This document shows, in pieces, positions 1 to 11,465 of a DNA stretch of 64,000 bases. How positions within the stretch are numbered: position 1 is the stretch's first letter; every line of letters starts with the position of its first letter. Made by a program: the position numbers and the translations under genes. Below the pieces are notes generated by a model. It made no database searches. It had not been told where the DNA came from and worked only from the letters and a program-made list of their open reading frames with translations. Source of the stretch: Mermis nigrescens (lineage: Eukaryota; Nematoda; Enoplea; Mermithida; Mermithidae); NCBI GenBank assembly GCA_036768485.1, contig JAVLUZ010000153.1:279251-343250 (forward strand). The letters are read 5' to 3'.

Positions 1-172
1 CTCTGTTGCAGTCTACATACTTAACATCCCCTTCGGACGTATACGGGATGGATACCGTGACGTCAATGAACGAAACCATTTCGCTCGATTGCTTATTCAA
101 TTCGCGCATGGCGTTTTGTATATCCGGCTCAGATTTGGGGTTTTCAATAGAAGTACAACCGAGATAGAGCAC
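1..172 (-). CDS. RABGAP1: Partial coding exon: PTB/PID domain of a RabGAP1 (GAPCenA)-like Rab GTPase-activating protein
   Basis: Read on the minus strand from a clear acceptor (ATGTGCAG, with AG at 174-173), this exon is open to the window edge: 57 codons plus one base, phase 0 at its start. It begins VLYLGCTSIENPKSEPDI and continues through a segment with DVTVSIPYTSEGDVKYVD. Known of the family: RabGAP1 proteins carry an N-terminal PTB domain opening with a YLGC-S-x-x-P-(K/R)SE pattern, followed by DVT-S-P-x-x-SEG-V. Both patterns are visible in the right order and spacing. The full protein would continue with a TBC domain that promotes GTP hydrolysis on Rab proteins in endosome/Golgi traffic. 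The downstream exons lie off the left edge. Upstream exons should lie to the right on the minus strand, but none was recognised with confidence. Another PTB protein is possible; the SEG motif makes RabGAP1/RabGAP1L the best fit. The open frame, clean acceptor and family match support a real exon. Confidence 0.7.
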   Translation of the reverse strand, partial: MLYLGCTSIENPKSEPDIQNAMRELNKQSSEMVSFIDVTVSIPYTSEGDVKYVDCNR

Positions 173-739
173 CTGCACATAGCGGTATATTTATGCCCCT
201 AAATTATGCCTCACGCGACATACACAGGCAATTAAAAGCTTGCTTGGCTAAAAAAGAAATAGGCTTTAAAATTAAGTCTGATCCTCACTCCGAAATATTT
301 CTCTATTTGACTGATACAAATACAACGATTGCCCATAATAATACATACGAGTAAAAAATCAACTTAATTCTCTAAAATTTCTGCGTAAAAATCCTTTTTT
401 AAGATTAATCAATTACAAAACTTCAAGCTAATGGCAATGCACCCTTCAGTTGGCGCTAATCTGCTTCGAAAAAGGTTATCGGGAATTAAGACACTAAATT
501 AATTTATTAAACAAAAGTTATTTATTTACTTATCTATCTATATTTATTAAATTTACTTTGTTCTAGGTACCTAAAGGATATAGATGCTGGTATTTAAATA
601 AATAAATACCTGAACTAGTAGTACCTAATAAAAAATCGATTGTATCGAACATTTTCTGGCTGTACTAATCCAGATCATATATTCAGTTTATTCATCATAC
701 GTACATGTAACACGGGGGATAGAGGGATCTCCCCATCCA
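173..739. other. AT-rich intronic or intergenic stretch
   Basis: Nothing recognisable here. The open frame of the adjacent exon stops at its acceptor, and the rest is AT-rich with many stops. It is probably an intron of the minus-strand gene. Confidence 0.4.
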
Positions 740-1460
740 AAGTTGGTCGTTCTCATCCCCCAGTTAAAGTCAGGAATTATTGAGCCCCTTTTTGCACAAA
801 GATTTGCGATTTTTGGCCAGTTTTAAAAGCTTTTTTGCCATTTTTTCGTTAAAAATTGAAGGTAATTCCCCTGAAATCAACCGACTACTCCTCCACGGTT
901 TTTTTTGTATTATTCGGCAAAGATTTTTCCCGATGTACAAAGACTTTTTGGAACCGTCTTTGTACATGTACAAAGATTTTTGGGAAGACAAAAATTGCAA
1001 AAAAGGTCTGAAATTCGCAGAAGTTTTGGGCGCTTAGCGCCCAAATGAGTAATTGTGTGTTCTATATATCTTTATAATGGCAGAAATTGCATTTGGAAAG
1101 GAAAAACATCAAATTTTTCGGCGCCTCGCGCCGTTTTAAGACGATTCTTAGTGCTTTTTGCCCGCAGAAACCCAGAAATTAGCTAAAATACACTACCAAA
1201 CGTCGAGCAACTCTGTTTTTACCACACTAAGACCGCTACCGTACCATATTATAGTACTCAAAAATTTGCGTGTACAAAATGTACAACGACTTTTACGGAC
1301 CATCTTTGCATATACATGTGCAAGCGGACCTTGCACAAAAGACACTGTAATCCTCCTAAAATTGAAAGCCGGTGCTTGTCTGATATTTATATATTCAGCG
1401 CACGGCCATCAAATTAAAATGAATCTTCTATCAAACAGGTCTTTTCCAAATTAAAATACC
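740..1460 (+). repeat. Dispersed repeat B, copy 1 (GTACAAAGACTTT family)
   Basis: This block contains GATGTACAAAGACTTTTTGG, a CGTCTTTGTACATGTACAAAG palindrome-like stretch, a GC hairpin at 1119-1133, and CTACCGTACCATATTATAGTA. The same order of motifs recurs at 47690-48185 and 62310-62700. At 47.7-48.2 kb it is the body of a bounded hAT element, so this copy is probably a relic of that family. Its ends were not resolved. Confidence 0.6.
1119..1133. repeat. GC hairpin (CGGCGC-CTC-GCGCCG)
   Basis: Perfect 6-bp inverted repeat around a CTC loop, preceded by AAATTTTT. It belongs to the hairpin set described in the findings. Confidence 0.7.
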
Positions 1461-2672
1461 AAATTCTTGTAAACGCCAATCTACTTCCATCAAAATATAT
1501 ACCTACTAGTCGCTACGGTTGCTTCCAACCGGTCTGTGCGTAAGTCTGCTTCCGTTGAATTTTTGTCAACGAAAGCGAAAAAATAGTCGGTCCTTTTTGC
1601 ACCAGAGCTTTTTAAAATTATATTATATATAATTACGAATAAAACCACACAAATTATTTATTAGGTATCTACATAATTTATAACTGACATTACATTTGTA
1701 TTTTTATGTTTATTTATATACTCATATCAATTCACCTGATCAAAAAAGCATTGCGCGCCCTCCAATGCCCTTAGCATTTTTAAACCCGCACTGGTTCTTG
1801 TCGAATAGTGTTCGTCTTGCGTCGACTCGTTCATTTTTATAACGAAGTTATTTGCTGCAAAAGAAAATGTTTGCGACTTAAAGTTCGAACAGAAAATATA
1901 CAAAATCGGAAAAAGACGAGTGTCAAGGTCAATAGCGCGGACGAGCATAACGAAATAGAAAAGGGAAGTCGTAGAACAAATAAGAAAAGACAGAAAAATG
2001 CACCGTTTCATGCGATCTTAATAATGCAGTTCGTTTTGAATATAACATAAATTTTACGTTATTCCGACTAAGAAGATCGCAATTGATTTATTTTTATTTA
2101 ATTTTGAATCCCATTGCTCTATTCACTTTGCTTACAACAGCTGAAAGGACAATTCACGCTTGAACTTTAACTCGTTCCAGCTCCGAAATCTAACAATATT
2201 CAAATTTATAACCTGACATTTATATAGGTAGCTGATACGGCCTGTATTTTTTAATATACAAGACAAGACAAGAAAATATTTATTGTCCAGAAATAATACG
2301 CGAAATTTGGTAAAACACAAATGCATAATAAAGACGCGATTAACAAATTTTTTTTAAATTTTTATTTCACAAATTATTGATGTTTACCATTTTCGAGGAT
2401 TTCCATTTAAAAAAAGTAAGCATCCCGTTTGAATAGCATGAATCAATCTTGTCATAACACTGCTTAAATCGCCTTGTATGCTATAATCCCGAATGTACTT
2501 GAAAAAAACAATAAAATTTACATAAAATTAGCACGTACTACCACTAGGCCCTATTCATTCGATCGAAAATTATAGCGACAGAAAGACGTAATCAAATTGG
2601 ATCGACAACAGCGATATGCATGCAAAATTGTTGAGAAGAAGGATAAAAGAGCAAATAAGGCGCATGACAAAT
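1461..2672. other. Unassigned AT-rich stretch with a probable LINE 3' tail
   Basis: No gene is supported. At 2258-2340 the sequence ACAAGACAAGACAAGAAAAT is followed by ATTTATTGTCC. This resembles the short tandem tail and terminal segment of a non-LTR element read on the minus strand. Two overlapping opposite ORFs near 1.73-2.05 kb have no recognisable homology. Confidence 0.3.
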
Positions 2673-2930
2673 TCAGAAAAAGTCGAAAGAGTAGAAAAGG
2701 GGCATAACAAAGTGGACAGATGATACACAGCTGGACAAGAAGCAGAGCAAAAGCTCCAAGTAGTGTAGTGCACCTAAAACCAGTTTGTCCCTGACACAGC
2801 GTCTGATAGTCGACGGCGAATTTTTCATCGCATTAAACGCCATTTCAGCTATTTCGTCTCCTCGTTTCGCACTGACGTAAAAAACGCTCGAGCTTTGACG
2901 ACGCCGGCCGTTGAGCATTTTTTCGGACAA
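2673..2930 (-). CDS. Possible 5' coding exon, unknown protein (speculative)
   Basis: A minus-strand open frame of 85 codons starts MSEKMLNGRRRQSSSVFYVS and continues with a charged, low-hydrophobicity stretch to about residue 48. It then turns into a hydrophobic, cysteine-rich tail. The 5' half is less AT-rich than its surroundings, with a CGACGCCGGCCG cluster near 2900, as might be seen near a promoter or first exon. A GT donor (CTG|GTTTTAGG on the minus strand, near 2789) would end an exon just where the protein-like character ends. No family is recognised. It could be a first exon of the RabGAP1-like gene on the same strand, or chance. Confidence 0.2.
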   Translation of the reverse strand: MSEKMLNGRRRQSSSVFYVSAKRGDEIAEMAFNAMKNSPSTIRRCVRDKLVLGALHYLELLLCFLSSCVSSVHFVMPLFYSFDFF

Positions 2931-3025
2931 GTTGTTTTTCCGTTCAAACAGAAAATTTGGGACGACCGCGGATTACATGATAGGACGCATTTGGGCTCAA
3001 TAGGTAGCAATAGCAAATTAATTTA

Positions 3026-3156
3026 CTACTCACTGCTGTCTCAATGTTGCAATTCGACTAATACCCGAAGCTCGGCTTGCTATTGTATATTTCAAAACAA
3101 GCATTGCTCGGGTTACTGTATACGCCAGATTATCCACTAGATGTTAGTGAGTAGTA
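3026..3156. repeat. Small inverted-repeat element (ACTACTCACT ends)
   Basis: ACTACTCACT near 3026 and AGTGAGTAGT near 3147 are perfect 10-bp inverted ends around about 110 bp. This suggests a minimal MITE; no clear target-site duplication was found. Confidence 0.35.
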
Positions 3157-3529
3157 TAAAAAAGCGATCGATTTTCAGCACTTTTTAATTTTAGCGATCG
3201 CGGAAAATGGGAAAGACGCGGGCGGGCGAATGTCAGTTGAAAATTAATGGTTATCGGTGGTTCTAAACAGGAAAAAGCGCGGCAGAAGCAGTGGATAATA
3301 TGGCGAGAATCAGCACAGCTACCTACCCACTTATTTACTCATTAGACGTCGAGTAATAGACACCGAAAGCTAGGGGTGATTAATTAATCGATGAATGGCT
3401 TAAAAAATTAATATCGGCCGATGTGGAAGTCAGCTTGGAGATAGATAGGTACTAGCTTGTTCTATAGTTATAATATCAAGTAAGGCGTTATTATAAACAA
3501 ACGTCAATGAGATGGAAGAGCAAAATTCG

Positions 3530-5756
3530 ACTCTTATCATAGGTAGCGCGACAACGCAACCTATAATGTACTTGGCCATCCTTTTTCTTATGTTTATCAC
3601 AGCGAATGCGAATTTTGTGCACCCCCTCACAGCAACAACGGCACACACCTGGCAGCTGTGGCTTTTTTTAATCAATAGATAATTAAAAGACTCGATGTTG
3701 ATTTTTTTATTTGTTTACACTCAAAACCGAGTTAACAATGAGTGTGTAAAGTGTAAACCGAAAAATCAAATAATTTGCGAAGGGCAATTTTCTAATGTTG
3801 CCCCTGAGTTGTAAATTACGAATCTGACCTTAAAATTCCTTTACACTCAATAGTTGTTGCACAAAAGTGTAAAGTATACGTTATACGTGTTTTTACTCTT
3901 TGTTTGTCCTAAAGCTTACCTATTTCAATTTTGCTTTCTAAGCAGTCCAATTGATTTTATAATGTAGAGGATTAAAATATCTCAAAGCCAAAAATTTTTT
4001 CTTTTTCAACGTAATATCTCTTGATCTGTGATCGTTTTAGTGTAAAGAGTTCGAGACGAAGAAAAAAATTTTTGAAGCTACTCCGCTAAGTAGGCGGAAC
4101 ATGCTGTTTATGCTCAAAATGTGCCCTGACCTAAGCGTTACACTTCCTAATTTATTTTCTTTCTATACACCCAATATTGCCTTATTAGCGCAGGTGTAAA
4201 GTTTACACTGAGAAGCACTTTTCCGCCCATAGCTTTGGGTATGATCATCCTTTTTTAAATGACATTTGTAACGTCAGAATAACGAATCTGACCTAAATAT
4301 TCGGGAGCCGGAGGTTATTGAGCTAAATGGTGAAGTTTGAATCATGCACATAATTGCTAATGACAATATTTAACTCCATATTGCATATTTTTTGATCAGT
4401 TTTTTATTTCTAAGATTTTTGACTTATCTTTAATCATTTTTATTCACAAACATGCACTGTTTAAAAGGTTAACTGGATGAGAAACATTTTTCAAAATACT
4501 ACCGGCAAATTCTTTCATAATAATAATAATTCTTATGCGCTGTCTTTATCGAACCAATTCCAATATTTTTTCCTGTTAAAATCCATGCAAATTTATGTCT
4601 GTCCATTTTTGCTATGTATTCGGCTCATAAATTTTCTTGAATTGTTTGCATTTGCTGACGCGTCGACCGGATTGTTGATTTGTTGCCAGAATCGTTCATG
4701 TTGTCTTGCTCGAATAATAATTTTTGTTGCTTTCTCGTGCAGCATGCGATTTTTAGCGGCCGACACATCATTGCGTCGGTTGATACACTTGATGTGTTTG
4801 TTGCCCCATGCCTGGCTTCCGCTTGCTGTTTCTTTCAATGCAGGCTTTAATTTTTATTAGATCAGTAACGTCCTTGGCGTAAATTTTAATTCAATACATT
4901 TTCTGACTACTGTTGTTATCATTCTTTCAATGTCAGCACTTCATATTGAAGCTATAAACTGCTGAATAAAAACTGAAAACTGTTGCCCTTAATCATAGCA
5001 CATGCAAACTTTGAATTTAGCTCACCTCAAGCATTTCTTGTTCAAAATACATCAGGAAAATATTTATACTAATTTTTGAATCGATCCAACGAGGACTTTT
5101 ACTTAGGTTTTTTCCTCTGATTAGGGTTAGTAAGATTACCTTTTCCTTGTAATGGGAATGCAGAGTTCAAAAACAAAATGCTAAGAAAAAGTAGAATACT
5201 TGCAAGTAAAAATGTTCCGGTGGAGCAAAAGGATGAATATACTTGGATTTCTTTATTCTTACGAATGTAAAAGGAGAGGACTAGGGAAAATTTCCCTATA
5301 GCGCAAAGCCGTAAGAATGTGCTAAACAGTTAGACTTCCTCTAAACAACGCAAAAATCGAAGTATATTCTGCGGCCTAAGAAAAATCAAGTTTTAGTCGC
5401 AAAACATTTTTCACTGTTTTGCAAATAACAATTGAAAGCTTTCATGTTTGTTATACAATTGATTTGTAATTTATTTCACGAAACCTTACCTTCCACAATG
5501 GTCAAATGGAGAACAAGATTCTCTGAGTAAACTTAACACCTCCAGGCCAACTCAATTCAGTCTACAGAAACAGGCATAAGCCGCAGAATATACTTCGATT
5601 TTTGCGTTGGTTAGAGAAAGTCTAATTGTTTAGCACATTCTTGCAGCTTTGGCGCGTATAGGGAAATTTTCCCTAGTCCCCTCCTTTTACATCCTTAACA
5701 ATAAAAAAATTCAAGTGTATTCACCTTTTTGCTCCATCGGAGCATTTTTTCTTGCT
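3530..5756 (+). repeat. 2.2 kb dispersed repeat of unknown class, copy 1
   Basis: The block is repeated in inverted orientation at about 37400-34986. Homology covers a 5' part with a conserved CQVCAVV...TKFA...VINI-type frame, a T-rich centre with several TGTAAAGTGTAAA-like motifs, an open frame at 4477-4860 (+), and a terminal hairpin segment at 5201-5756. The open frame has a paralogue in the other copy, with a shared ASTGLL...FAFAD stretch; its antisense is also open and similarly conserved, so coding strand and function are undecided. No transposase motif was recognised. Site 3829-3836 is the empty target of the MITE present in copy 2. Confidence 0.75.
5201..5756. repeat. Long inverted-repeat terminus of the 2.2 kb repeat (GCTCCGATGGAGC ends)
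   Basis: The arms are about 150-180 bp. The left arm runs GTTCCGGTGGAGCAAAAGG...TATACTTGGATTTCTTTATTC. The right arm is its inverse, ending TTTTTGCTCCATCGGAGC. The same hairpin is at 34986-35542. Each arm also contains AATCGAAGTATATTCTGCGG and its inverse. It looks like a MITE or a foldback end carried with the larger repeat. Confidence 0.7.
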
Positions 5757-6789
5757 ATTAACATAATAGTTCACGGATAATCTCAATAATCTCCAGTGTT
5801 CACGAAACAGTATTACCGTGATACTAGACAATGGTCATACTAGTAGCAACGTATACACCGTATATGAACGATGTTTTTCGCACAATACCCATTTGCACGC
5901 GAGCAAAGGGAATTGTCAGGTCATCCGTGTTCTCTGCACCATGGTCATATAAGGCATTTCTCCCTAAATAAATTCATCCTTTCTGCCATACATTCACTTC
6001 ACACGGTCATAAGCTCTGGGAAGAGGGATGAGCCGAGTTTCCTTGGGGGGAGTAAATGAGTAATTTTCACCTATTTAATGTCAAATTTTTGTACTTAATT
6101 CATCGTATTTTATTTTTCATAATATTTATGTTTAAATTTGCATAAAAGCAATATCAATAAGAGCAATGGAATGATCTATAACATCAATTATGTACAAAAT
6201 AATGGAAGAGAAGTTTGTGGATGAACGAATTCAACGTCTATTGCTCGAAAATAAGTACGCTTTTTCATGATTCCAGCAACCAATTTTAATCCAAAATGGC
6301 CTGGGGAGGTATGCTCCTCAAAAGTTGTGGTAGACCGGATATCCCCATACCTCACCACCCCCAGTGTGCATGAGTGCTTTCTGTTATTACTTTGAGTTTG
6401 ATGAAGGAAAATTGAAACAGTCTGAATATTCACCGAATATTTTCACATTTCGTTCACAAACACGATTAATAGCAGAATTTTTGAATTCCGCATATATACA
6501 TATGTTCGTTTCGAATCAAAATTTAAAGCTCCGATAACTCTCAGATTACCTATAAAGAATAAAGCGCGAAGCGACGAAATCTTCGACGATTTGTAGGTAA
6601 TAAGTATATAAATATTTGTATATTGAATATTTATATAATTAAAAAAATTGTATTTTAAACACGAATTTTCACAATTTTCACTTTCTTTTAAAAATTTCCG
6701 ATTTACTCGCTGCGTAAATCAACACCAGAGTTAATTTGCACGTGCGGTCTGTCATTTGCATTATTCAGAAAACGCATACGTTGGAGAAA
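5757..6789. other. AT-rich stretch without recognisable features
   Basis: Nothing supportable was seen on either strand; only short ORFs without homology. Confidence 0.4.
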
Positions 6790-7131
6790 CTTGAAAAGTT
6801 TTCACTCCTGCCTCCAGAAATTTTTTCACCCGCCCCCCAGATTAGCGATTTTCCTAAAAAATTCCACAAAAGTTCCTAGAAAAGATGCTGTTTTAAAGAG
6901 GTTTCAGCTATGTGTTTGCCTAAAAGAATTTCGTTCAATTTGTCCATCTTTTGACAATCTTTTCTTTAATTTATTCGTTTTTTTTCAATTTTTATGTTTT
7001 TATGCTCTAGAAAGACAGGCATCGTCAGAAACGCCGAAAAATGAAGTTTTTAATGCGTATCCGCCATTTTCTGAGCCCTAGAAGCACCTTGAAATTTCAA
7101 CCCCACCAAATCCCCATGCTGTGCATGTGTG
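6790..7131 (+). mobile_element. hAT-like MITE-2, 5'-truncated copy
   Basis: It matches the bounded MITE-2 copy at 28144-28548: TTTTTTCACCCGCCCCCCAGATTAGCGATTT near the left, a block around TTCAATTTGTCCATCTTTTGAC in the middle, and the right end CATGCTGTGCATGTGTG. The left terminal repeat is missing and the GC hairpin normally inside is absent. Confidence 0.65.
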
Positions 7132-8365
7132 AAAAATTGCACTTGTTTGAATTCCACGTGGAAACAAGATGAATGCATGGAAAGAATATAGCAATTGTTT
7201 ATCATAATATTTTTCCAGGTATATAGAAATAAGTTCAACTAACTCAAATGGTTTTTTACACTCAAATATTATCTCAACAACATACTGAGACGTACGAACT
7301 AGCCCATATTCAGGGGGCAGGATGGCCTCTCGGGAAATAGTGCGTTTTAAACACCGCCAAAACAGATTTCTAGAGTACTTTTGAACTAGAAAACGCAAGA
7401 TTTTCCGGCGCTTGGCACCGGATTTCTAGTTCATCAATAGTGTCTGTCTTCTAGCCAACTCAGAACAACTATAATTTGAACTGGATATGTAGGAAATATC
7501 AAATTTGTTGGGCGCATCGCGCCGAATTATACATTTTCCGTATTGTTTTTCTTTACAAAAGACAAAGATTGAATTAAAAGGCAAAAATTAAGAAACTGCC
7601 TTAAAAATATCGCTCCCCCCAATATAAAATCCTGAATACGGGCACCATGAAAAGAAGCCGAATTTCACTTTTCTTTCTGATGAATGACAGACTGCTCTGC
7701 AAGAAAGAATAAATCAATCAACTTTTCATTATTTCCATCTTTTTACCTGCTAGCTATAATAGCTAAGGCGTATGACAGCAAATACTTTATTCCTTAGTTG
7801 TTGTGGCTTTGAGTTTTTTAGTTTTTAGCCCAAATTTGATTTTGCACCGAAATCCATCAGAAAATATGTTGGTTAAAACCTGTAATTCTATCGTATTTCT
7901 ATTTTTTCCAACAATTTTCAGACAAAATTATGTCGATATTTGAGTTCAGCAAGTCAAATATTTAAAGAATTTATTTATAGCAGAAACATTTTCTCAGATT
8001 TGTTTGCGCCAGGTAGCACTGCAAGAGCGCCAGAAGTCTATCATTTTTAACAAAATCTTAAATATTTCGAGGAATATCGAATGATTTTCAATTAAAGTTT
8101 TTTACCTGTGAAATTCATTTCAAACTAGGTTTCGGGGATTATAGAATGTTTTACTTTGAGCCATTTTTCTTTGTGACGTATTGCCTTTGTGTTCATCTGA
8201 AAAAAATGTTATTACTCCTAAAAAAATTTCAAATGACTTATATTCAAAAAAATCGACAACGTAAGCATTGGTAGCAAAGCGATTTTGATGAAAGTCCAGA
8301 AAGGATTCCCGTATGCTGCGCAGTTTAATAGAAAAAGAAGTGGTATGACATCAGGAAATTCGTAC
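7132..8365. other. Mixed repeat debris
   Basis: Contains a decayed GC hairpin at 7405-7422 and an intact one at 7511-7523 (GGCGC-ATC-GCGCC). A CTAGAAA...CGC...TTTCTAG inverted arrangement surrounds 7371-7425. No gene was seen. Confidence 0.35.
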
Positions 8366-8796
8366 AGGGCCGTATTTAGGGAGGGGCGGAGGGCGCCGCC
8401 CACTTGACCGTAAAAAAATTATGATAGGTAATATAATGCACGGAAAGATGGAAAAATCGCATCGCGTTGTCACAAAATCTTCAAATTTTCGGCGCTTCGC
8501 GCCGGATGTCAAGTATTTTCCATAGTTTTGGCCAAGGCACGACCAAAAAATGACACTTTTTATGGCCTTTCAGGTTAGAAAGAAGTTTTTCAAAAAGTTC
8601 AAATTGCTTATCTTAATAAAAAAAGCTTTTTCAGAAAACGTTCAAATTTTATTATCTTAATGGATAGAGCGTTGAGAAACGTCGAAAAATGCGGTTTTTG
8701 CTCGCTATCCCGACGAATTTTCCATGATATACATGATATAGACCAATTTATGTTGTGTCCGCCCCCCCCTTGGCCGGATCCTGGATACGGGCCTTA
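8366..8796. mobile_element. hAT-like relic with AGGGCCGTATTTAG end
   Basis: The left end CAGGGCCGTATTTAGGGAGG and the inverse of the right end (AAGGCCCGTATCCAGGATCC) form imperfect terminal inverted repeats. A GC hairpin is at 8490-8504 and a MITE-1-like core (TTGAGAAACGTCGAAAAATG) near 8672. No duplicated target site was visible. A related copy without its ends lies near 32290-32560. Confidence 0.45.
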
Positions 8797-9120
8797 CATA
8801 CGTATATGTGCAAACACACCTGCTCACAAACGGACGAGGGTAAATTGTGTAGATGCCTAACCTACATAGACCTGTACAAAAACTTTGAAAATATACACGA
8901 ATATGATAATATGAAATATAAGGCTAAACTTTAAAACCGTTCTAAGCGCCAAATTCACATTTTGATAAGAATTCAAATTAAACTACTTTGTGTGCATTGG
9001 TAAGTAGGTAGGTACATACATATTGATGCTCATTGTGTAGCACACATGCACATACGGAGAGATTAGATGGATTGTATACAATAATTAGTGGGCGTCACCA
9101 AAGTTTTGGGGGGTGGGGGT

Positions 9121-9380
9121 CACACATGGGCGTGGGAGGTTTAGGGGGTATGCACCCCCCGGAAGTTTAAATAACCCCCAGAAATCAAAATACCCCCCAG
9201 AATTCAAATTTTGAAAATGTTTTTGCTTTTTTAGCGATTTTTTGATGCCATTGGATAGTACTCGATGAGAAACGTCGAAGAATAGTGTTTTTTCGCCAAA
9301 CGACCACTTTTAAGACCATTTTTTGACCCTTTGAAAATTTTTTCACTCTCCCCCCAGAATTTCGGTGCTGCCCACCTATG
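9121..9380 (-). mobile_element. hAT-like MITE-1, copy A
   Basis: The ends are CACACATGGGC and GCCCACCTATG. The flanks GTGGGGGT (9113-9120) and GTGGGGTG (9381-9388) are a poor but recognisable 8-bp duplication (6/8). The internal core contains the inverse of GTTTCTCATCGAG and two ATTTTTGA blocks, as in all copies. Confidence 0.8.
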
Positions 9381-9388
9381 GTGGGGTG

Positions 9389-9614
9389 TAAAATTTTTTC
9401 AAAGGTCAAAAATGGCCTTAAAATGGTGGTATGGCAAGAAAACACCATTTTTCAACGTTTCTCATCGAGCACTATTCATTGGCATGAAAAAATTGCGAAA
9501 AAAACATTAGAAAATTTCATAAATTGAATCCTGAGGGGGGGGTATTTTGGTTTCAAAGGGAGGGTATTTTGGTTTTTGGAGGTGCATACCCCCAAACCCC
9601 CACGCCCAGGTATG
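9389..9614 (+). mobile_element. hAT-like MITE-1, copy B (left end missing)
   Basis: It lies immediately beside copy A in opposite orientation, forming a head-to-head pair. It has the core CAACGTTTCTCATCGAGCAC and the right end GCCCAGGTATG, but the first ~25 bp are gone. Confidence 0.75.
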
Positions 9615-10034
9615 GTGTCCACCCCTCGCTGAAGTGAACGAAAACTAGTTAGTACCTACTTACTTACTGTCAACTGGTTACAGCCCGAAATAAATCACCT
9701 TGTTCTTCAATCGTTTCGACCTGTAAATGAGAATTAGGGCAGCTAAAATCCCAGATTCCATCTTTAGCTGAATCCATATTCTAGACTTTACCTCTCCGTT
9801 TTCACCATGAGAACTTGTGCATATAAGGTGTGTCGCTGCTTGAAAAAATATTTTCCGCTAAAATTTTCCGCTACTTTATCGCCTGTTTTTTTGCAAAAGT
9901 GCCAAAAAGGAGAGATTTTCAATCAAATCATGAAATTGAGATAAATAGCTCGCATTTTCAATCATAACTTTTTTAGGCATTGTAATAAGGATGAACAGCC
10001 ATTCCTACGTTTGGTTGACACCTACCTTTTGTGT

Positions 10035-10090
10035 ATGCGGTTAGTTTGCTATCAATAAGCGTATGTAGAAGCGCTCGGTCGTGGGTTTCA
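10035..10090 (-). repeat. SINE 3' fragment
   Basis: The minus strand carries GAGCGCTTCTACATACGCTT followed by TAGCAAACTAAC. This matches the 3' part of the tRNA-headed repeat at 11003-11185. Confidence 0.5.
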
Positions 10091-10256
10091 TGCATGTAAG
10101 GGCGCGAAATTTGGAGGGGTCCCGGCCATCTTTAGGGGAGGGTGAATGACCTCCAAAAATGCCTAAAGAACGACCAGGAAATTGAACTTTTTCAAAATCA
10201 GGAAGGGGGTCAAACATTTTCTGGCTTTCGAGGTGGATAAGGGGTAATCCGACTTT
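10091..10256 (+). mobile_element. MITE-4, copy 1
   Basis: Shares CATGTAAGGGCGCGAAATTT, a GGGTGAATGACCTCC motif, and a TTTCTGGCTTTC(G) block near the right end with copies at 60985-61215, 61585-61790 and 62100-62290. The ends are only roughly placed. Confidence 0.55.
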
Positions 10257-10266
10257 GGGTAAAGAG

Positions 10267-10520
10267 CATAGGTGGGCGGCACCAAAATTCTGGGGGTGCA
10301 ATATTTTTGAAACGTCGAAAAATAGCCTTAAAAATAGTGGTATGGCGGAAAACATCATTTTTCAACGTTTCTCATCGAGCACTATCCATTGTCATCGAAA
10401 AATTGTGAAAAAAACAAAAAATTTCAAAAATTGTATGCTGGGGGGATTTCGATTTCTGATGGGGGGTATTTTGGTTTCTCGGGGGTACATGCCCTCCAAA
10501 CCTCCCCACGCCCCAGTGTG
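10267..10520 (+). mobile_element. hAT-like MITE-1, copy C
   Basis: The ends are CATAGGTGGGC and GCCCCAGTGTG. The flanking 8-mers GTAAAGAG and ATGGGCAG do not match, so one flank has changed since insertion. It directly follows a MITE-4 copy. Confidence 0.8.
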
Positions 10521-10739
10521 ATGGGCAGATCCCCCATCTCCCTGTTGCATGTATGGACTGGGTTTCCTAGGTTTTCGAATACGCTGATTCCATCAGTGAC
10601 ATTTTTAAAGTACAAAGTTGCGCGCATAAGCGATTACAAGCGCAAAGCATGGCAAAAATATATGTCTGGACAGCTGTGGAAGCACGGTACTGGCACCAAC
10701 TTGAATTCCTAAACCTAGAAAATGGTTCTAAACATCCAC

Positions 10740-10925
10740 TGGGTTGTTATTACCAATATCCTAGGCTTAGGCCTAATCATGTGCATTCACACTGATGCCA
10801 GCGCATGGGCTATGCCTGAGATAAATGATGCAAAAATTGATCCGCCCGCTTAGCTCGCTACGCAACTTAGCCTCATTTATGCGTCATTTATGCCTCAGGC
10901 CTAGCCCAAGTCTTGCACCAATCTT
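10740..10925. repeat. Inverted-repeat segment (GGCCTAGGC-like)
   Basis: Contains GGCTTAGGCCTAATCATG, GCATGGGCTATGCCTGAGATAAATGATGC, and the inverse GCGTCATTTATGCCTCAGGCCTAGCCCAAG. The segment can fold back on itself. No boundaries or duplication were identified. Confidence 0.4.
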
Positions 10926-11002
10926 AATTCTCAAGCAATCCCAGATACCTCCCTGATCGATAATAATACAAAAAGTCATGGATAAAGCTTTCTCCAATAT
11001 TG

Positions 11003-11185
11003 AAATTAACCCTCTTCATCGATTGGTGAAGACGTCAGATTTTGAATCAAGAGGTCCGCGGTTCGAGTCCAACACGCAGCAGCAGCTTTGTCACCGATGG
11101 AATCAGCGAATCCAGAAACCTAGAAGAACCGCGACCAAGCGCTTCTACATATGCTTACTACTAGCAAACTAACCACACACACAAA
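11003..11185 (+). repeat. tRNA-derived SINE
   Basis: A Pol III B box (GGTTCGAGTCC) lies at about 11060-11070, preceded by an A-box-like CGATTGGTGAAGACG and an anticodon-arm-like TTTGAATCAAGAGGTCCGC. A non-tRNA body follows, ending CGCTTCTACATATGCTTACT. A second copy with the same plan is at 53515-53690. Confidence 0.6.
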
Positions 11186-11390
11186 AGGTAGGTGTCAACC
11201 AAATGTAGGAATGGAAAAGCCGGGAGAACATTAAAAGTAATCTACCGAAAAAAATCTTTGTTCAAGTCTACATTAGGAAGTTTGGCACTTATACAGAATA
11301 GTAAGTGCTGTTGTGCAAAGTATAGTCGCCGCAACAGTTATTGATTTTTTCAAAATTCTTGATTTTTCCTAGATTTATGTGAGTGGTAGT

Positions 11391-11465
11391 ACTCCCGCTT
11401 AGGTCGGTATCGCTCCCGCTTAGGTCAGTATTGCTCCCACTTGGGTCGTTATCACTCCCGCTCAG
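11391..11465 (+). repeat. Minisatellite, ~21-bp unit, ~4 copies
   Basis: The unit is close to CTCCCGCTTAGGTCGGTATCG, with 2-4 changes per copy. The inverse of its core (GACCTAAGCGGGAGCGA) appears beside another minisatellite at 54294-54412. Confidence 0.75.

Noticed and set aside
9185..9448. Recurrent peptide (KTLF...FSIEHYPLA-KNCEKN) in many ORFs as a protein family
   Set aside because: It is the translation of the MITE-1 core; it changes frame between copies and is inside bounded MITEs.
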